Assembly: GCA_910576535.1 (NCBI GenBank)
Contig: CAJTKK010000014.1
Coordinates: forward strand, 1,259-65,258
From: an uncultured Lachnospiraceae bacterium
GTDB lineage: Bacteria > Bacillota > Clostridia > Lachnospirales > Lachnospiraceae
DNA length: 64,000 nucleotides
Direction of reading: 5' to 3'
Shown: piece by piece, positions 15,963 to 23,134 of the stretch
Layout: each line of letters opens with the position of its first letter
Numbering within the stretch: position 1 is the first letter of the stretch
Position numbers and translations under genes: made by a program
Notes under the pieces: model-generated
Databases searched by the model: none
Seen by the model: the letters and a program-made list of their open reading frames with translations, nothing else
Told to the model about the DNA's origin: nothing

Positions 15963-15991
15963 AGGGCAGCGCCCTGTTTCAGCGCTGCCTG
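15963..15991 (-). terminator. Terminator overlapping the end of the PHP gene
   Basis: GGCAGCGC (15965-15972) pairs with GCGCTGCC (15982-15989). Read on the minus strand it is followed by seven T's. The right arm contains the stop codon of the PHP gene (15979-15981). Confidence 0.8.
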
Positions 15992-16701
15992 GATATCAAC
16001 TTGAGAAATTCATTGGCGGAGCGGTTGAGGACCAGTCCTGCCGGAAAATTTATTTCCCGGATGAGGGAAAGCGCATGGGAGAAATCCCCAATATGGGAAT
16101 GGCCGTGGCTGTCGCTGGAAAGAAGTACCGGGTAGCGGTATTTTGAACAAAGTTCCAGGATTGTCCGGTCATTTTCTTTTGTATTTCCACGGTAGCCGCC
16201 GGGTGCAAGAGAGCTGTTGTTGATTTCCAACAGTACATGATGATCCATGGCAGCTTCTAAAAGGCGGGGATAGTCTACCGGGTATTTGACATCGTCAGGG
16301 TGGGCGATGATGCGGATGTAAGGACTGGCCATGGCGCGGATATATGCGTCCGTATTTTCCGTTATTGTTCCGGGGGCAAGGCACGGGGGATGCATACCGG
16401 CAATGCAATAGTCCAGGTTTTTCATAATATTTTCCGGTAAATCCAAAGCGCCGGAAAAATCCGTAATATTTACTTCCGCCCCATATAACACATGGATGCC
16501 CATCCGCATGGAGGGCGCCATGGATAGCCCTTGAAAATAAGAAAGGGTGCAGGAATGGGGAATGGCGGGGCCATGCTCGCTGATGCCCAGCAGTCTGAGC
16601 CCTGTTTTGGAAGCGTATTTTATCATATCAGTCACAGTGTCATGGGTATAATGCCCGCTGGAAACAGTATGGGTATGAACGTCTAATTCAAAGGGATGCA
16701 T
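15979..16701 (-). CDS. PHP-domain phosphatase/phosphoesterase (YcdX-like)
   Basis: A 240-residue PHP hydrolase with the trinuclear metal motifs ELDVHTHTVSSGHY, LLGISEHGPA, VLYGAEVNI, AGMHPP, RIIAHPDD, LLEINNSS and LLSSDSHGHSHIGDF. It resembles the YcdX subgroup rather than a histidinol-phosphatase; the substrate is unknown. Two adjacent ATGs (16704, 16701) follow AAGGAGAAGG; the second has better spacing. The stop codon lies inside its terminator hairpin. It is divergent from the microcompartment operon. Confidence 0.85.
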   Translation of the reverse strand: MHPFELDVHTHTVSSGHYTHDTVTDMIKYASKTGLRLLGISEHGPAIPHSCTLSYFQGLSMAPSMRMGIHVLYGAEVNITDFSGALDLPENIMKNLDYCIAGMHPPCLAPGTITENTDAYIRAMASPYIRIIAHPDDVKYPVDYPRLLEAAMDHHVLLEINNSSLAPGGYRGNTKENDRTILELCSKYRYPVLLSSDSHGHSHIGDFSHALSLIREINFPAGLVLNRSANEFLKLISRQR

Positions 16702-16778
16702 CATCCTTCTCCTTTTTGTTAAATAAGACTTTAAGTGATAATCCAAAATTATCACAAGATTATAATAGCATAAAAACA

Positions 16779-16804
16779 ACATAAAAACAACAAAAAATAT
16801 GTTG
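16779..16804. promoter_or_regulatory. Candidate operator shared with the fucA promoter
   Basis: ACATAAAAACAA (16779-16790), seven bases, TATGTTG (16798-16804). The same two blocks at the same spacing occur at 21639-21664 over the fucA promoter. CAACATA (16777-16783) with TATGTTG forms an inverted repeat. It lies six bases upstream of the -35 box. The cluster DeoR regulator (30419) is the obvious candidate binder, by inference. Confidence 0.6.
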
Positions 16805-16810
16805 GATTAG

Positions 16811-16839
16811 TTGACTTTTGAAACTGGTGTGTTTATAAT
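16811..16839 (+). promoter_or_regulatory. Sigma-A promoter of the microcompartment operon
   Basis: TTGACT (16811-16816), 17-bp spacer, TATAAT (16834-16839). Predicted start near 16846, leaving an ~197-nt leader before the dehydratase ATG at 17043. Confidence 0.85.
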
Positions 16840-16856
16840 GGATCATAGGATTCAAG

Positions 16857-16921
16857 TATCAGAAGCCAAATAACAAAATGATGAATGACAAATGATACCA
16901 GCGGGGCTTTGGCATTTGATA
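16857..16921 (+). promoter_or_regulatory. 5' leader with two mutually exclusive stems
   Basis: The segment TTTGGCATTTGATA (16908-16921) can pair with the distal TATCA..GCCAAA (16857-16870) or with the proximal CAAATG..CCA (16889-16900), but not both. An A-tract and T-tract (AAAAAATTTTT) follow. I match it to no known riboswitch class. Confidence 0.4.
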
Positions 16922-17042
16922 AAAAATTTTTACGGCTCTTAAAGCAGCAAAAGGCAATAGGTGCAGGAAAATGAGCCAGGAGAGGAAAAGAAGCGGAAAA
17001 TCAAGGAAGCAGCCATGGGAAGGGGCGGCGGAAGGAGTGTTT

Positions 17043-19580
17043 ATGGGATTATATCAATATGAAATTTCGGATATCAGGAAAACGGAAAGAATCGACAAGC
17101 TGATTGCCAATCTGTTTGCCAAAATGCCGGAGATCGAATCGGCAAGAGCCAGATTGATTACGGAGTCTTATAAAGAAACGGAAAATGAGCCGATGATTAT
17201 GCGCCGGGCAAAGGCGTTTGCCCATATTCTGGAGAACATCCCTATTATTATAAGGGATGAGGAACTGGTGGTGGGAAGCAGCACCATTGCCCCCAGAGGA
17301 TGTCAGACATATCCGGAATTCTCTTATGAATGGCTGGAGGCCGAATTCGATACGGTGGCGACCCGCAGCGCGGATCCTTTTTACATATCGGAAGAAGCAA
17401 AACGGGAAATCAGGGAAGCGGATCGTTATTGGAAAGGGAAGACCACCAGCGAACTGGCGACTGCTTATATGGAACCTGAGACTTTGACTGCCATGGAACA
17501 TAATATGTTTACGCCAGGGAATTATTTTTATAACGGCGTGGGGCATGTGACGGTGCAGTATGAGAAAGTCCTGGCGATAGGATATGAGGGTATCCGTGCG
17601 GAAGCGGAGAAATTGTTGTCGGAATGCGATTTTGGCGATGGGAATTATGCGAGAAAGGCGCGCTTTTTGCAGGCGGTGATCATTAGCTGTGATGCGGTGA
17701 TTGCATATGCCAACCGGTATGCCCTGCTGGCAAAGGAGCTGGCTTCTAAGTGCGGGGACGCCGCAAGGCGTGCGGAGCTTTTGCAGATAAGCGCAAACTG
17801 CAGCAAGGTACCGGCGAAAGGGGCGGAAACTTTTTATGAGGCTTGCCAGTCGTTTTGGTTCGTGCAACAGCTTTTGCAGTTAGAATCCAGCGGGCATTCC
17901 ATTTCCCCCGGGCGTTTTGACCAATATATGTACCCTTATTATGAAGCGGACAGGAAAAAAGGGACGTTAAGCAAAGAGTTTGCACAGGAATTGATTGATT
18001 GTATTTGGGTAAAACTGAATGATTTGAATAAATGCAGGGATGCTGCTTCCGCAGAAGGGTTTGCAGGCTACAGCCTGTTCCAGAATTTGATTGCCGGAGG
18101 GCAGAACGGGGACGGCGTGGATGTGACCAATGATTTATCTTTTATGACGATCCAGGCATCGATGCATGTGCAGTTGCCCCAGCCTTCTTTTTCGGTAAGG
18201 GTCTGGAACGGTACGCCCCATGAATTCCTGGTCAAAGCGGCGGAATTGACAAGGACGGGGGTAGGGCTTCCTGCTTATTATAATGACGAGGTAATTATTC
18301 CGGCGCTGATAAACAGGGGACTTACGTTAAAGGATGCCAGGGAATACAATATTATCGGCTGTGTGGAGCCTCAAAAGGCTGGCAAGACGGAGGGATGGCA
18401 TGATGCGGCGTTTTTCAATATGTGCCGCCCGATGGAACTTGTATTTTCCCAAGGCAAGGATAAAGGCGCCCAAGTGGGCGTGGTGACGAAGCCAATTGAG
18501 GAAATGACAGAGTTTGAAGAGTTTTACGATGCTTATAAAGAGCAGATGAATTATATGATTAAACTGTTAGTGAATGCGGACAATGCCATCGACGTGGCTC
18601 ATGCGGAGCGCTGTCCGCTGCCGTTCCTTTCTTGTATGGTGGACGATTGCATGAACAGGGGGCTGTCGGTGCAGGAAGGCGGAGCCATTTATAATTTTAC
18701 CGGACCTCAGGGATTTGGCGTAGCAAATATGGCGGATGCTTTATATGCGGTAAAGACTCTTGTATTTGATGAGCATAAAGCAACATTGAAAGAGTTTAAG
18801 GAGGCCATGGCTACCAATTATGGCAAAGGCCTGACAAAAGAAATGGTGGGGGATATGACGGCCCAGATTGCCGCAGGTTTAAAAGCAGCAGGCAAAGAGA
18901 TTGGGGAAAAGGAGATTACCGCTATTATGAAGACGGTAATCGAAACTTCCGAGATGCCTGCAGTAAAGGAAAATGGCGAACGGCTGTTAAAATTGATTGA
19001 CGGGGTGCCTAAATTCGGAAATGACATCCCGGAAGTGGATGCCTTTGCAAGGGATGTGGCATATACATATACAAGGCCCCTGCAGGAATATAAAAACCCA
19101 AGAGGCGGCATTTACCAGGCTGGGCTGTATCCGGTATCGGCAAATGTGCCGTTAGGCGCCCAGACCGGAGCCACGCCGGACGGAAGGCTTGCGGGCACAC
19201 CGGTGGCTGACGGCGTGTCGCCGTCAGCGGGCAAAGACGTGAACGGTCCTACCGCGGCAGCTAACTCTGTAGCAAGGCTGGATCATTACATTGCTTCTAA
19301 CGGGACGTTGTTTAACCAGAAATTCCATCCATCGGCATTGAGCGGAAGGGAAGGGCTGGAAAAATTCGTGGCTCTTATCCGTGCATATTTTGACCAGAAA
19401 GGAAGCCATATGCAGTTCAATGTAGTTAGCCGGGAAACATTGCTGGATGCGCAGAAAAACCCGGAAAAATATAAACATCTGGTGGTAAGGGTAGCAGGCT
19501 ACAGCGCATTGTTCACTACCTTATCCCGTTCCCTGCAGGATGACATCATCAACAGGACGGAGCAGGGATTTGGCGCATAG
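17043..19580 (+). CDS. Glycyl-radical (B12-independent) 1,2-propanediol dehydratase
   Basis: An 845-residue pyruvate-formate-lyase-family enzyme that dehydrates 1,2-propanediol to propanal with a glycyl radical. The thiyl Cys440 and Glu442 lie in IIGCVEPQKAGKTEGWHDAA, the signature of glycerol/propanediol dehydratases as opposed to choline lyase. The radical Gly819 lies in VRVAGYSALF near the C-terminus. ATG 17043 is chosen because GGAAGGAGTG precedes it at 17029; an in-frame ATG at 16971 would add 24 basic residues but has a poor RBS. First gene of the compartment operon, followed 17 bp later by its activase. No clear amphipathic targeting peptide is visible at either end. Diol rather than glycerol specificity is inferred from the fucose context. 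Confidence 0.93.
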   Translation: MGLYQYEISDIRKTERIDKLIANLFAKMPEIESARARLITESYKETENEPMIMRRAKAFAHILENIPIIIRDEELVVGSSTIAPRGCQTYPEFSYEWLEAEFDTVATRSADPFYISEEAKREIREADRYWKGKTTSELATAYMEPETLTAMEHNMFTPGNYFYNGVGHVTVQYEKVLAIGYEGIRAEAEKLLSECDFGDGNYARKARFLQAVIISCDAVIAYANRYALLAKELASKCGDAARRAELLQISANCSKVPAKGAETFYEACQSFWFVQQLLQLESSGHSISPGRFDQYMYPYYEADRKKGTLSKEFAQELIDCIWVKLNDLNKCRDAASAEGFAGYSLFQNLIAGGQNGDGVDVTNDLSFMTIQASMHVQLPQPSFSVRVWNGTPHEFLVKAAELTRTGVGLPAYYNDEVIIPALINRGLTLKDAREYNIIGCVEPQKAGKTEGWHDAAFFNMCRPMELVFSQGKDKGAQVGVVTKPIEEMTEFEEFYDAYKEQMNYMIKLLVNADNAIDVAHAERCPLPFLSCMVDDCMNRGLSVQEGGAIYNFTGPQGFGVANMADALYAVKTLVFDEHKATLKEFKEAMATNYGKGLTKEMVGDMTAQIAAGLKAAGKEIGEKEITAIMKTVIETSEMPAVKENGERLLKLIDGVPKFGNDIPEVDAFARDVAYTYTRPLQEYKNPRGGIYQAGLYPVSANVPLGAQTGATPDGRLAGTPVADGVSPSAGKDVNGPTAAANSVARLDHYIASNGTLFNQKFHPSALSGREGLEKFVALIRAYFDQKGSHMQFNVVSRETLLDAQKNPEKYKHLVVRVAGYSALFTTLSRSLQDDIINRTEQGFGA

Positions 19581-19597
19581 GGCGGAAAGGGAAGAGA

Positions 19598-20392
19598 ATG
19601 GAAGCTTATAAACAGACGAAAGGGCGTATTTTCGACATCCAGAAATTTTCCATCCATGACGGCGACGGTATCCGGACAATTGTATTTTTAAAAGGCTGTG
19701 TGCTTCGGTGCAGATGGTGCTGTAACCCGGAGTCTCAGGAGTATAAGATCCAGACGATGACCGTGGCAGGGGAACCAAAGATAATTGGACGGGATGTAAC
19801 GGTGGAAGAAGTGATGAAGACGGTGGAGCAGGACCGGCCATACTATTACCGTTCCGGCGGCGGCTTGACGCTCTCCGGCGGAGAAAGCCTGTGCCAGCCG
19901 GAATTTGCGAGGGATTTGCTTCATGCGGCAAAAGATAGAGGGATCAATACGGCCATGGAAAGCATGGCATGTGCAAAGTATGAAGTGATCGAAAGCATTC
20001 TGCCCTATTTGGATCATTATCTTTTGGATATTAAACATATGAACCCGGCAAAACATAAAGAGTTTACGGGGAAAAGCAATGAACTGATGCTGGAAAACGC
20101 CAAAAGGATTGCCCGTTCCGGCCAGGCAAGGCTTAGCGTAAGGATCCCCGTGATCCCTACGTTTAATGACAGCGTGGAAGAAATACGCGCCATTGCAAAA
20201 TACGCAAAAGAGCTTGGGAATATAGAAAAGATACATCTTCTTCCTTATCATAGGCTGGGACAGGACAAGTATGACGGTCTTGGAAGGGAATATTTGATGA
20301 AAGATATCGTCCCTCCTGCGGTTGGTCATATGGAGAGGCTAAGGCAGGCGGCGGAAACAGAATCGGGATTAAACTGTCAGATTGGCGGATGA
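19598..20392 (+). CDS. Glycyl-radical enzyme activating enzyme (radical SAM)
   Basis: A 264-residue activase that uses SAM and a [4Fe-4S] cluster (CVLRCRWC, CxxxCxxC) to place the glycyl radical on the dehydratase. Also visible are FSIHDGDGIRTIVFLKGC, the LTLSGGESLCQPEF motif and YHRLGQDKY near the end. The region after the cluster motif goes straight from NPESQEY to VTVEEVMKTVEQD, so the two-cluster ferredoxin-like insert found in many glycyl-radical activases is absent, consistent with the short length. RBS GGAAAGGGAAGAG. It overlaps the next gene by 4 bp. Confidence 0.92.
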   Translation: MEAYKQTKGRIFDIQKFSIHDGDGIRTIVFLKGCVLRCRWCCNPESQEYKIQTMTVAGEPKIIGRDVTVEEVMKTVEQDRPYYYRSGGGLTLSGGESLCQPEFARDLLHAAKDRGINTAMESMACAKYEVIESILPYLDHYLLDIKHMNPAKHKEFTGKSNELMLENAKRIARSGQARLSVRIPVIPTFNDSVEEIRAIAKYAKELGNIEKIHLLPYHRLGQDKYDGLGREYLMKDIVPPAVGHMERLRQAAETESGLNCQIGG

Positions 20393-20811
20393 GGGAAAGC
20401 AGCGCGGAAATGGAGAGAGATATGGGAATGCAAGGCAATTTACCGGATAATTTGTCCACGGAGGGAAAAACAAGGATTGTTCAGGAACTGGTGCCGGGCA
20501 AGCAGATCACGATCGCCCACCTGATAGCAAACCCGGACAAAATACTATATGAAAAATTAGGGCTGGATCCAAGCGTGGATTACTCCAGGTCAGCTATCGG
20601 GGTATTGACGATAAGCCCGGCAGAGACTGCGGTGATAGCGGCAGATATAGCGGTGAAGGCGGCAGGGATTGAACTGGGTTTCGTAGACCGGTTCAGCGGA
20701 ACCCTGATTATTACGGGAACGGTGTCAGAGACGGAGGCTTCCTTAAAAGCAGTGCTGGATTACACGAAAGAAAAAATGGGATTTGCCGTATGCCCGTTTA
20801 CCCGTACTTAG
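20389..20811 (+). CDS. BMC shell protein, EutS/PduU-like
   Basis: A 140-residue circularly permuted BMC-H shell protein. The core reads RIVQELVPGKQITIAHLIAN, then SAIGVLTISPAETAVIAADI and ELGFVDRFSGTLIITG, the EutS/PduU order with an N-terminal beta-barrel segment. It forms hexagonal shell tiles. The ATG at 20389 overlaps the activase stop (ATGA); ATGs at 20410, 20422 and 20428 are alternatives, and the family usually starts close to the RIVQE block, so ~14 residues may be untranslated. A strong hairpin follows the stop. Confidence 0.9.
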   Translation: MRESSAEMERDMGMQGNLPDNLSTEGKTRIVQELVPGKQITIAHLIANPDKILYEKLGLDPSVDYSRSAIGVLTISPAETAVIAADIAVKAAGIELGFVDRFSGTLIITGTVSETEASLKAVLDYTKEKMGFAVCPFTRT

Positions 20812-20816
20812 AAGCG

Positions 20817-20848
20817 GAGAATGCCCATGTCCTGGGCATTCTCTGTTT
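20817..20848 (+). terminator. Intra-operon hairpin, terminator or mRNA stabiliser
   Basis: GAGAATGCCCA and TGGGCATTCTC form an 11-bp stem around TGTCC, followed by TGTTTTAT. It probably separates a highly expressed proximal part of the operon from eutP. Confidence 0.7.
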
Positions 20849-20952
20849 TATATATAGGAGGCAGCGAAGCGGTTTCCCGTTATAGCATCCCCGGGGATCC
20901 GCACTTTGGTTCTTATATTGGCATTGCTGCAGGGCGGAAGCATGGAACCTAT

Positions 20953-21076
20953 CGTGTGAAAAGCTGGTTTGGCAGTTGATTTTTCACACGGTTATTTGTG
21001 CCGGAGCGTCACAAATAAGGCCTGATAACAAATGCAAATTTGAGATTTGCACCGCCCCGCCGCGCAAACGCTCCGG
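20953..21076 (+). other. Structured region upstream of eutP
   Basis: Two structures lie in this 279-bp gap. CGTGTGAAAA (20953-20962) pairs with TTTTCACACG (20981-20990). Then CCGGAGCGT (21001-21009) pairs with ACGCTCCGG (21068-21076), enclosing an inner hairpin TGCAAAT..ATTTGCA and a GC-rich stretch. The outer stem ends 3 bp before the GGAGG of the next gene, so it could affect its translation. I do not match it to a known riboswitch. Confidence 0.55.
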
Positions 21077-21090
21077 GATGGAGGACTGAT

Positions 21091-21543
21091 ATGAAGAAGA
21101 TTATTCTGATGGGGAGAAGCGAGTGCGGGAAAACGACCTTGACCCAGGCGCTGAAGGGCGAGCATATTGAATATCATAAAACCCAGTATATCAACTACTT
21201 TGATGTGATTATTGATACGCCGGGGGAATATATCCAGACGAAACAGTTAGGTTATGCGCTGGCGCTATATGCATATGAAGCGGATATTGTGGGGCTGCTG
21301 CTTTCGGCAACGGAACCGTATTCCTTGTATCCCCCTAATATTACCTGTATGGTGAACCGGGAAGTGGTGGGGATTGTAACGAAAATAAATGAAACAAATG
21401 CTGACCCCAAAAGGGCGGAACGCTGGCTGAGGCTGACGGGATGTAAAACGATTTTTTTTGTGGATTCTAAAAAACAGCAAGGAATACCTGAAATATTGGA
21501 ATATCTCAGGGAGGAAGGGGATGTGATGCCCTGGGAAAAGTAA
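21091..21543 (+). CDS. EutP/PduV-like P-loop protein
   Basis: A 150-residue small GTPase-like protein of microcompartment operons. The Walker A motif is GRSECGKTTL at residues ~7-16, and DTPGEYIQ is the switch/Walker B region. NKxD is replaced by TKINE, as in EutP/PduV. The family associates with compartments; PduV has been linked to compartment positioning and EutP to acetate kinase activity, so the role here is open. ATG 21091 follows GGATGGAGG. Upstream lies a structured element, downstream a separate fucA promoter. Confidence 0.88.
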   Translation: MKKIILMGRSECGKTTLTQALKGEHIEYHKTQYINYFDVIIDTPGEYIQTKQLGYALALYAYEADIVGLLLSATEPYSLYPPNITCMVNREVVGIVTKINETNADPKRAERWLRLTGCKTIFFVDSKKQQGIPEILEYLREEGDVMPWEK

Positions 21544-21638
21544 GGATGAAAAGAAATGACACATGAAGCTGGAAAGAAGAATAGGAATTGCATTAGGATA
21601 TGAAAGTGGGATTTTTCTTGAAACCCACACCATATTCC

Positions 21639-21680
21639 ACATAAAAACAAGTTGACTTATGTTGTTTTTGGTGGTATTAT
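21639..21680 (+). promoter_or_regulatory. fucA promoter with overlapping shared operator
   Basis: TTGACT (21652-21657), 17-bp spacer, TATTAT (21675-21680). The operator blocks ACATAAAAACAA (21639-21650) and TATGTTG (21658-21664) bracket the -35 box, so a bound regulator would occlude it. AAAAACAA (21643-21650) and TTGTTTTT (21662-21669) also form an inverted repeat. Same blocks and spacing as at 16779-16804. Confidence 0.75.
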
Positions 21681-21741
21681 AAAAGAACAAACAACACAAA
21701 ACCAATATTTTGCATATAAATCTAAGGAGGATAAGGGAATT

Positions 21742-22551
21742 ATGCTGAATGAGTATGAAATCAAAAAAGAAATGTGTGAAATCGGCAGGAGAGTTTATAA
21801 CCGTGGGATGGTTGCAGCCAATGACGGTAATTTCTCCGTCAAACTCAACGACAATGAATTTCTTTGCACACCCACAGGCGTAAGCAAAGGTTTCATGACA
21901 CCGGAGTATATCTGTAAAGTAAATGCGGAAGGTAAAGTTATCCAGGCGAACAAAGGCTTCAAACCTTCTTCCGAAATCAAGATGCATATGAGGGTATATA
22001 AGGAAAGACCGGACGTGCAGTCTGTGGTACATGCTCATCCTCTGTATGCGACCAGCTTTGCGATTGCAGGGATACCGCTGACACAGCCGATTATGCCGGA
22101 AGCAGTTATCTCTTTAGGATGTGTGCCGATTGCAGAATATGGTACACCTTCCACAAATGAAATTCCCGATGCCGTTTCCAAATATCTGCAGTATTATGAT
22201 GCAGTGCTTTTGGAAAACCACGGCGCATTGGCATATTCCGATTCCCTTTTAAGCGCATACCATAAGATGGAATCCGTAGAATTTTATGCACGTTTATTAT
22301 ATCAATCCAAAGTCCTTGGCGGGCCGAAGGAATTGTCTCAGGCACAGGTTGAAAGATTGTATGAAATCAGAAGGCAGTTTGGCATGACCGGAAAACATCC
22401 GGCTGATTTGTGCCCGAATGCAAAAGCCGGCAAACCGAGTTGCCATAGCTGCGGTGGTTCCTGCCACGGCGGAACATGCTCTGACGGCAAAGCGGACGCT
22501 GATTTGGTAGCTTCTATTACGAAGAAAGTGATGGAGCAGCTTGGGCTTTAA
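21742..22551 (+). CDS. fucA: L-fuculose-1-phosphate aldolase with microcompartment targeting tail
   Basis: A 269-residue class II (Zn) aldolase that splits L-fuculose-1-phosphate into DHAP and L-lactaldehyde. The general base Glu is in SSEIKMH; the Zn histidines are in VVHAHPLYA and ENHGAL. After the ~215-residue catalytic domain there is a Cys-rich linker, SCHSCGGSCHGGTC, then an amphipathic helix DADLVASITKKVMEQLGL, typical of encapsulation peptides. This places lactaldehyde release inside the shell. ATG 21742 follows AAGGAGGATAAGG. Known fucose/rhamnose compartments also have tailed aldolases; the linker cysteines are unusual. Confidence 0.93.
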   Translation: MLNEYEIKKEMCEIGRRVYNRGMVAANDGNFSVKLNDNEFLCTPTGVSKGFMTPEYICKVNAEGKVIQANKGFKPSSEIKMHMRVYKERPDVQSVVHAHPLYATSFAIAGIPLTQPIMPEAVISLGCVPIAEYGTPSTNEIPDAVSKYLQYYDAVLLENHGALAYSDSLLSAYHKMESVEFYARLLYQSKVLGGPKELSQAQVERLYEIRRQFGMTGKHPADLCPNAKAGKPSCHSCGGSCHGGTCSDGKADADLVASITKKVMEQLGL

Positions 22552-22630
22552 AAACGTGAAGCCCCAACTGTTTAAAAAAACATCGGAAAAGTTGGGAAGA
22601 GCGTTACATAATGCAGAAACGAGGTAAACC

Positions 22631-23098
22631 ATGAATGAACAGTTCATCTGTCAGGTAGTGGAGCAGGCAGTGAAGGAAGCCGGGCGGGCCGTTATGACAT
22701 TGGACACGGCGAAAAGGCTCATTGAAAAGGTGGAAGATAAAGCACGGGATATGGGGATTGCCGTTATCATAGCGGTGGCGGACAAGGCAGCCAGGCCGGT
22801 TGCCATCCATTGTATGGACGATGCTTATATTGCCAGCTTCGATATCGCATTGAACAAGGCATATACTTCTGCCGGGTTAAAGATGTCCACGGCTGACCTT
22901 TCCAAACTGTGCGGCCCCGGCCAGCCCCTTTATGGGATACAACATACCAATGAAGGGAAAATCGTTATTTTTGGCGGCGGGGAAGCGCTTGAGGTAAACG
23001 GAAAGATAGCGGGCGCTTTGGGCGTAAGCGGCGGAACGCTGGAACAGGATACTTTTTTGGCCGCATATGGCAGAGAGGTGTTCGGGCAAATCATATAA
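22631..23098 (+). CDS. HbpS/GlcG (PduO C-terminal-like) protein
   Basis: A 155-residue GlcG/HbpS-fold protein equivalent to the C-terminal, heme-binding-type domain of PduO, without the adenosyltransferase domain. Motifs: LDTAKRLIEKVEDKARDMGI, VIAVADKAARPVAIHCMDDA, KAYTSAGLKMST, GGGEALEVNGKIAGALGVSG and DTFLAAYGREVF. The N-terminus MNEQFICQVVEQAVKEAG resembles an encapsulation helix. Since the dehydratase is B12-independent, a cobalamin role is unlikely; redox or heme-related support is inference. Confidence 0.85.
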   Translation: MNEQFICQVVEQAVKEAGRAVMTLDTAKRLIEKVEDKARDMGIAVIIAVADKAARPVAIHCMDDAYIASFDIALNKAYTSAGLKMSTADLSKLCGPGQPLYGIQHTNEGKIVIFGGGEALEVNGKIAGALGVSGGTLEQDTFLAAYGREVFGQII

Positions 23099-23134
23099 GC
23101 CATGAAATAGCCGGAAGAAAGGGATGATAAAACA

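Noticed and set aside
17049..17867. 272-residue minus-strand open frame
   Set aside because: Shadow of the dehydratase gene: no RBS, no recognisable domain, codon pattern follows the sense gene.
21001..21076. Cobalamin riboswitch near the microcompartment genes
   Set aside because: No B12-box sequence is visible, and the dehydratase is a glycyl-radical enzyme that does not use B12.
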